Assembly (NCBI RefSeq): GCF_015500095.1
Contig: NZ_CP062983.1
Span: 4,402,001 to 4,466,000 of the forward strand
Direction: 5' to 3'
From: Phototrophicus methaneseepsis
GTDB taxonomy: Bacteria; Chloroflexota; Anaerolineae; Aggregatilineales; Phototrophicaceae
Length of the DNA: 64,000 nucleotides
Part shown: piece after piece, positions 63,051 through 64,000 of the stretch
How the letters are laid out: every line of letters begins with the position of its first letter
How positions within the stretch are numbered: the first letter of the stretch is position 1
Position numbers and translations under genes: made by a program
Notes under the pieces: model-generated
Seen by the model: the letters and a program-made list of their open reading frames with translations, nothing else
Databases searched by the model: none
What the model was told of the DNA's origin: nothing

Positions 63051-64000
63051 ATGAGTTGGTTAGACCGCTTTATTAAGTGGGTCAGCGGTGCTGAAGATGC
63101 CCCGACACCCAGTCAACAGACGCCTCCTAAGGCGAACAATGCTCTAGAGAGTATTCTGGAGCAAGGTCGGCAGGCGCAGTATGACGAAGCATATGATACG
63201 GCGATGCAGCATTATAAACATGCGCGTGAAGTCGCCCAGAGACAGATGGATGCGACCAGTGAAGCCGACGCCCTCCTCCATCAAGCCGATGTCTTAATCG
63301 CACAGGGAAGCTTTAAAGAAGCAGAAACCCTCCTCGGTGAGCTACAAACAAAAGCACAGAACACCCAACATCGCGCACCACTGGCGTATGCGCTCATCTC
63401 AAGAGGTGTGCTAGCGCAAGCACGCGGGGCTTATGAAGAAGCCCGCAACCTCTATGAGCAAGGCCGACGCCATGCAGAAACGATTGGCTCAAATGGCGCG
63501 CAGGGCCGTGCGATGTGCCACCTTGCCGATATTTACCTCGCGGAAAACAACAGTGGCTATGCCGTCAAGTTGCTGCGAGAAGGCCTGACCATACTGCAAG
63601 AGAGCGGCGATACAGAGCTTTTGCCCTACTTCCGCATGCGGCTGGCAGATGCCTTAATTGCAGCGCAGGACGAAAGCGCCGTATCGGATTTGCTACATAT
63701 CGCTTACAAAGAAGCGACAGAAGCACAGCATAAGCCCTACCGACGTATGACAGCACTACGCGTAGCTGAATACGCCGCACAAACAGGTGACAGCCTCACA
63801 GCCTATCAATTCTTTAAGTTGGCGCTGGATCTCTTCTCAAGGACGCCAGCGAATACATCTCGCTACGCCGATATTTTGCTCAGTTACAGTCAGGCTGCCC
63901 TGCAAACAGGCAATCAGGCAGAAGCACGCACCGTTGCAGAAAAAGCGCTCTACGCCGCCCAGAGCCTGGGCGATGAGGGCCGCATGCGGGAAGCACAGGA
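63051..64000 (+). CDS. TPR-repeat protein, 3' end beyond window
   Basis: An ATG at 63051 (MSWLDRFIKWVSG) opens a frame that stays open to the end of the window, 316 codons, so the C-terminus is missing. After a short acidic, Pro-rich segment the sequence is a regular series of helical pairs with TPR spacing: YDEAYDTAMQHYKHARE, FKEAETLLGELQ, AYEEARNLYEQGRRHAE, SGYAVKLLREGL, SLTAYQFFKLALDLF and EARTVAEKALYAAQSLG. No signal or membrane segment is seen in the visible part. It is probably a cytosolic scaffold or regulator; a further domain may follow downstream. Confidence 0.86.
   Translation, partial: MSWLDRFIKWVSGAEDAPTPSQQTPPKANNALESILEQGRQAQYDEAYDTAMQHYKHAREVAQRQMDATSEADALLHQADVLIAQGSFKEAETLLGELQTKAQNTQHRAPLAYALISRGVLAQARGAYEEARNLYEQGRRHAETIGSNGAQGRAMCHLADIYLAENNSGYAVKLLREGLTILQESGDTELLPYFRMRLADALIAAQDESAVSDLLHIAYKEATEAQHKPYRRMTALRVAEYAAQTGDSLTAYQFFKLALDLFSRTPANTSRYADILLSYSQAALQTGNQAEARTVAEKALYAAQSLGDEGRMREAQ

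Overview
The window reads as a stretch of core chromosome from a moderate-GC bacterium, most likely a member of the Chloroflexota (Anaerolineae-like). The hints are Thr/Pro-rich linkers after the signal peptides of secreted proteins, a serine hydroxymethyltransferase-aminomethyltransferase fusion, a split glycine decarboxylase, a GH57-type glycogen branching enzyme and an AddAB-type recombination nuclease. The taxonomic call is inference from gene style only; no rRNA or tRNA gene was seen. There are 42 supported protein genes (two cut by the window edges), no insertion sequence, no prophage and no CRISPR array.

Layout. 1-9 kb: end of methylglyoxal synthase, then a tight leftward operon NERD membrane protein > addB > addA > ABC-2-like membrane protein. 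9-12 kb: two divergent receiver-only response regulators (both apparently TTG-started) and a soluble PAS histidine kinase. 12-20 kb: glycogen block with GH57 branching enzyme, glgA, glgC, a stand-alone CBM48 protein (opposite strand) and glycogen phosphorylase with a hairpin leader. 20-24 kb: a Nat-type ABC exporter (ATPase plus two permeases) and another receiver protein. 24-32 kb: leftward genes for a TPR lytic transglycosylase lipoprotein, an unknown protein, an Eis-like acetyltransferase, a DEDDh exonuclease and a DUF255 thioredoxin-like protein. 32-38 kb: an unknown protein, FtsH and an EF-G-like GTPase. 38-48.5 kb: glycine/one-carbon metabolism (GlyA-GcvT fusion; gcvH-gcvPA-gcvPB behind a glycine riboswitch with its own terminator), interrupted by an RCK-type membrane protein and a secreted repeat protein. 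48.5-64 kb: an ABC-2-like membrane protein, SCO-type protein, MurF-like/alanine racemase fusion, tRNA-guanine transglycosylase, a PstS-like lipoprotein, a small membrane protein, a PIG-L deacetylase, a DUF3048 protein, UvrA, glutamate dehydrogenase and the start of a TPR protein.

How it fits together. Glycogen synthesis (GlgC, GlgA, GH57 branching) and breakdown (GlgP) are side by side, next to a two-component cluster. Glycine turnover is covered by the riboswitch-controlled H and P proteins plus the fused GlyA-GcvT; the L protein is not in the window. DNA maintenance is represented by AddAB and UvrA, envelope work by the MurF/Alr fusion, the lytic transglycosylase and FtsH.

The most notable departures from family norms are a MurF domain whose catalytic motifs have decayed while the fused racemase is intact, a tRNA-guanine transglycosylase that has lost all three zinc cysteines, a channel-like RCK protein whose selectivity filter is replaced, and a degenerate second GcvT-like domain inside the GlyA-GcvT fusion. 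I did not see a multigene system that I would call wholly new.
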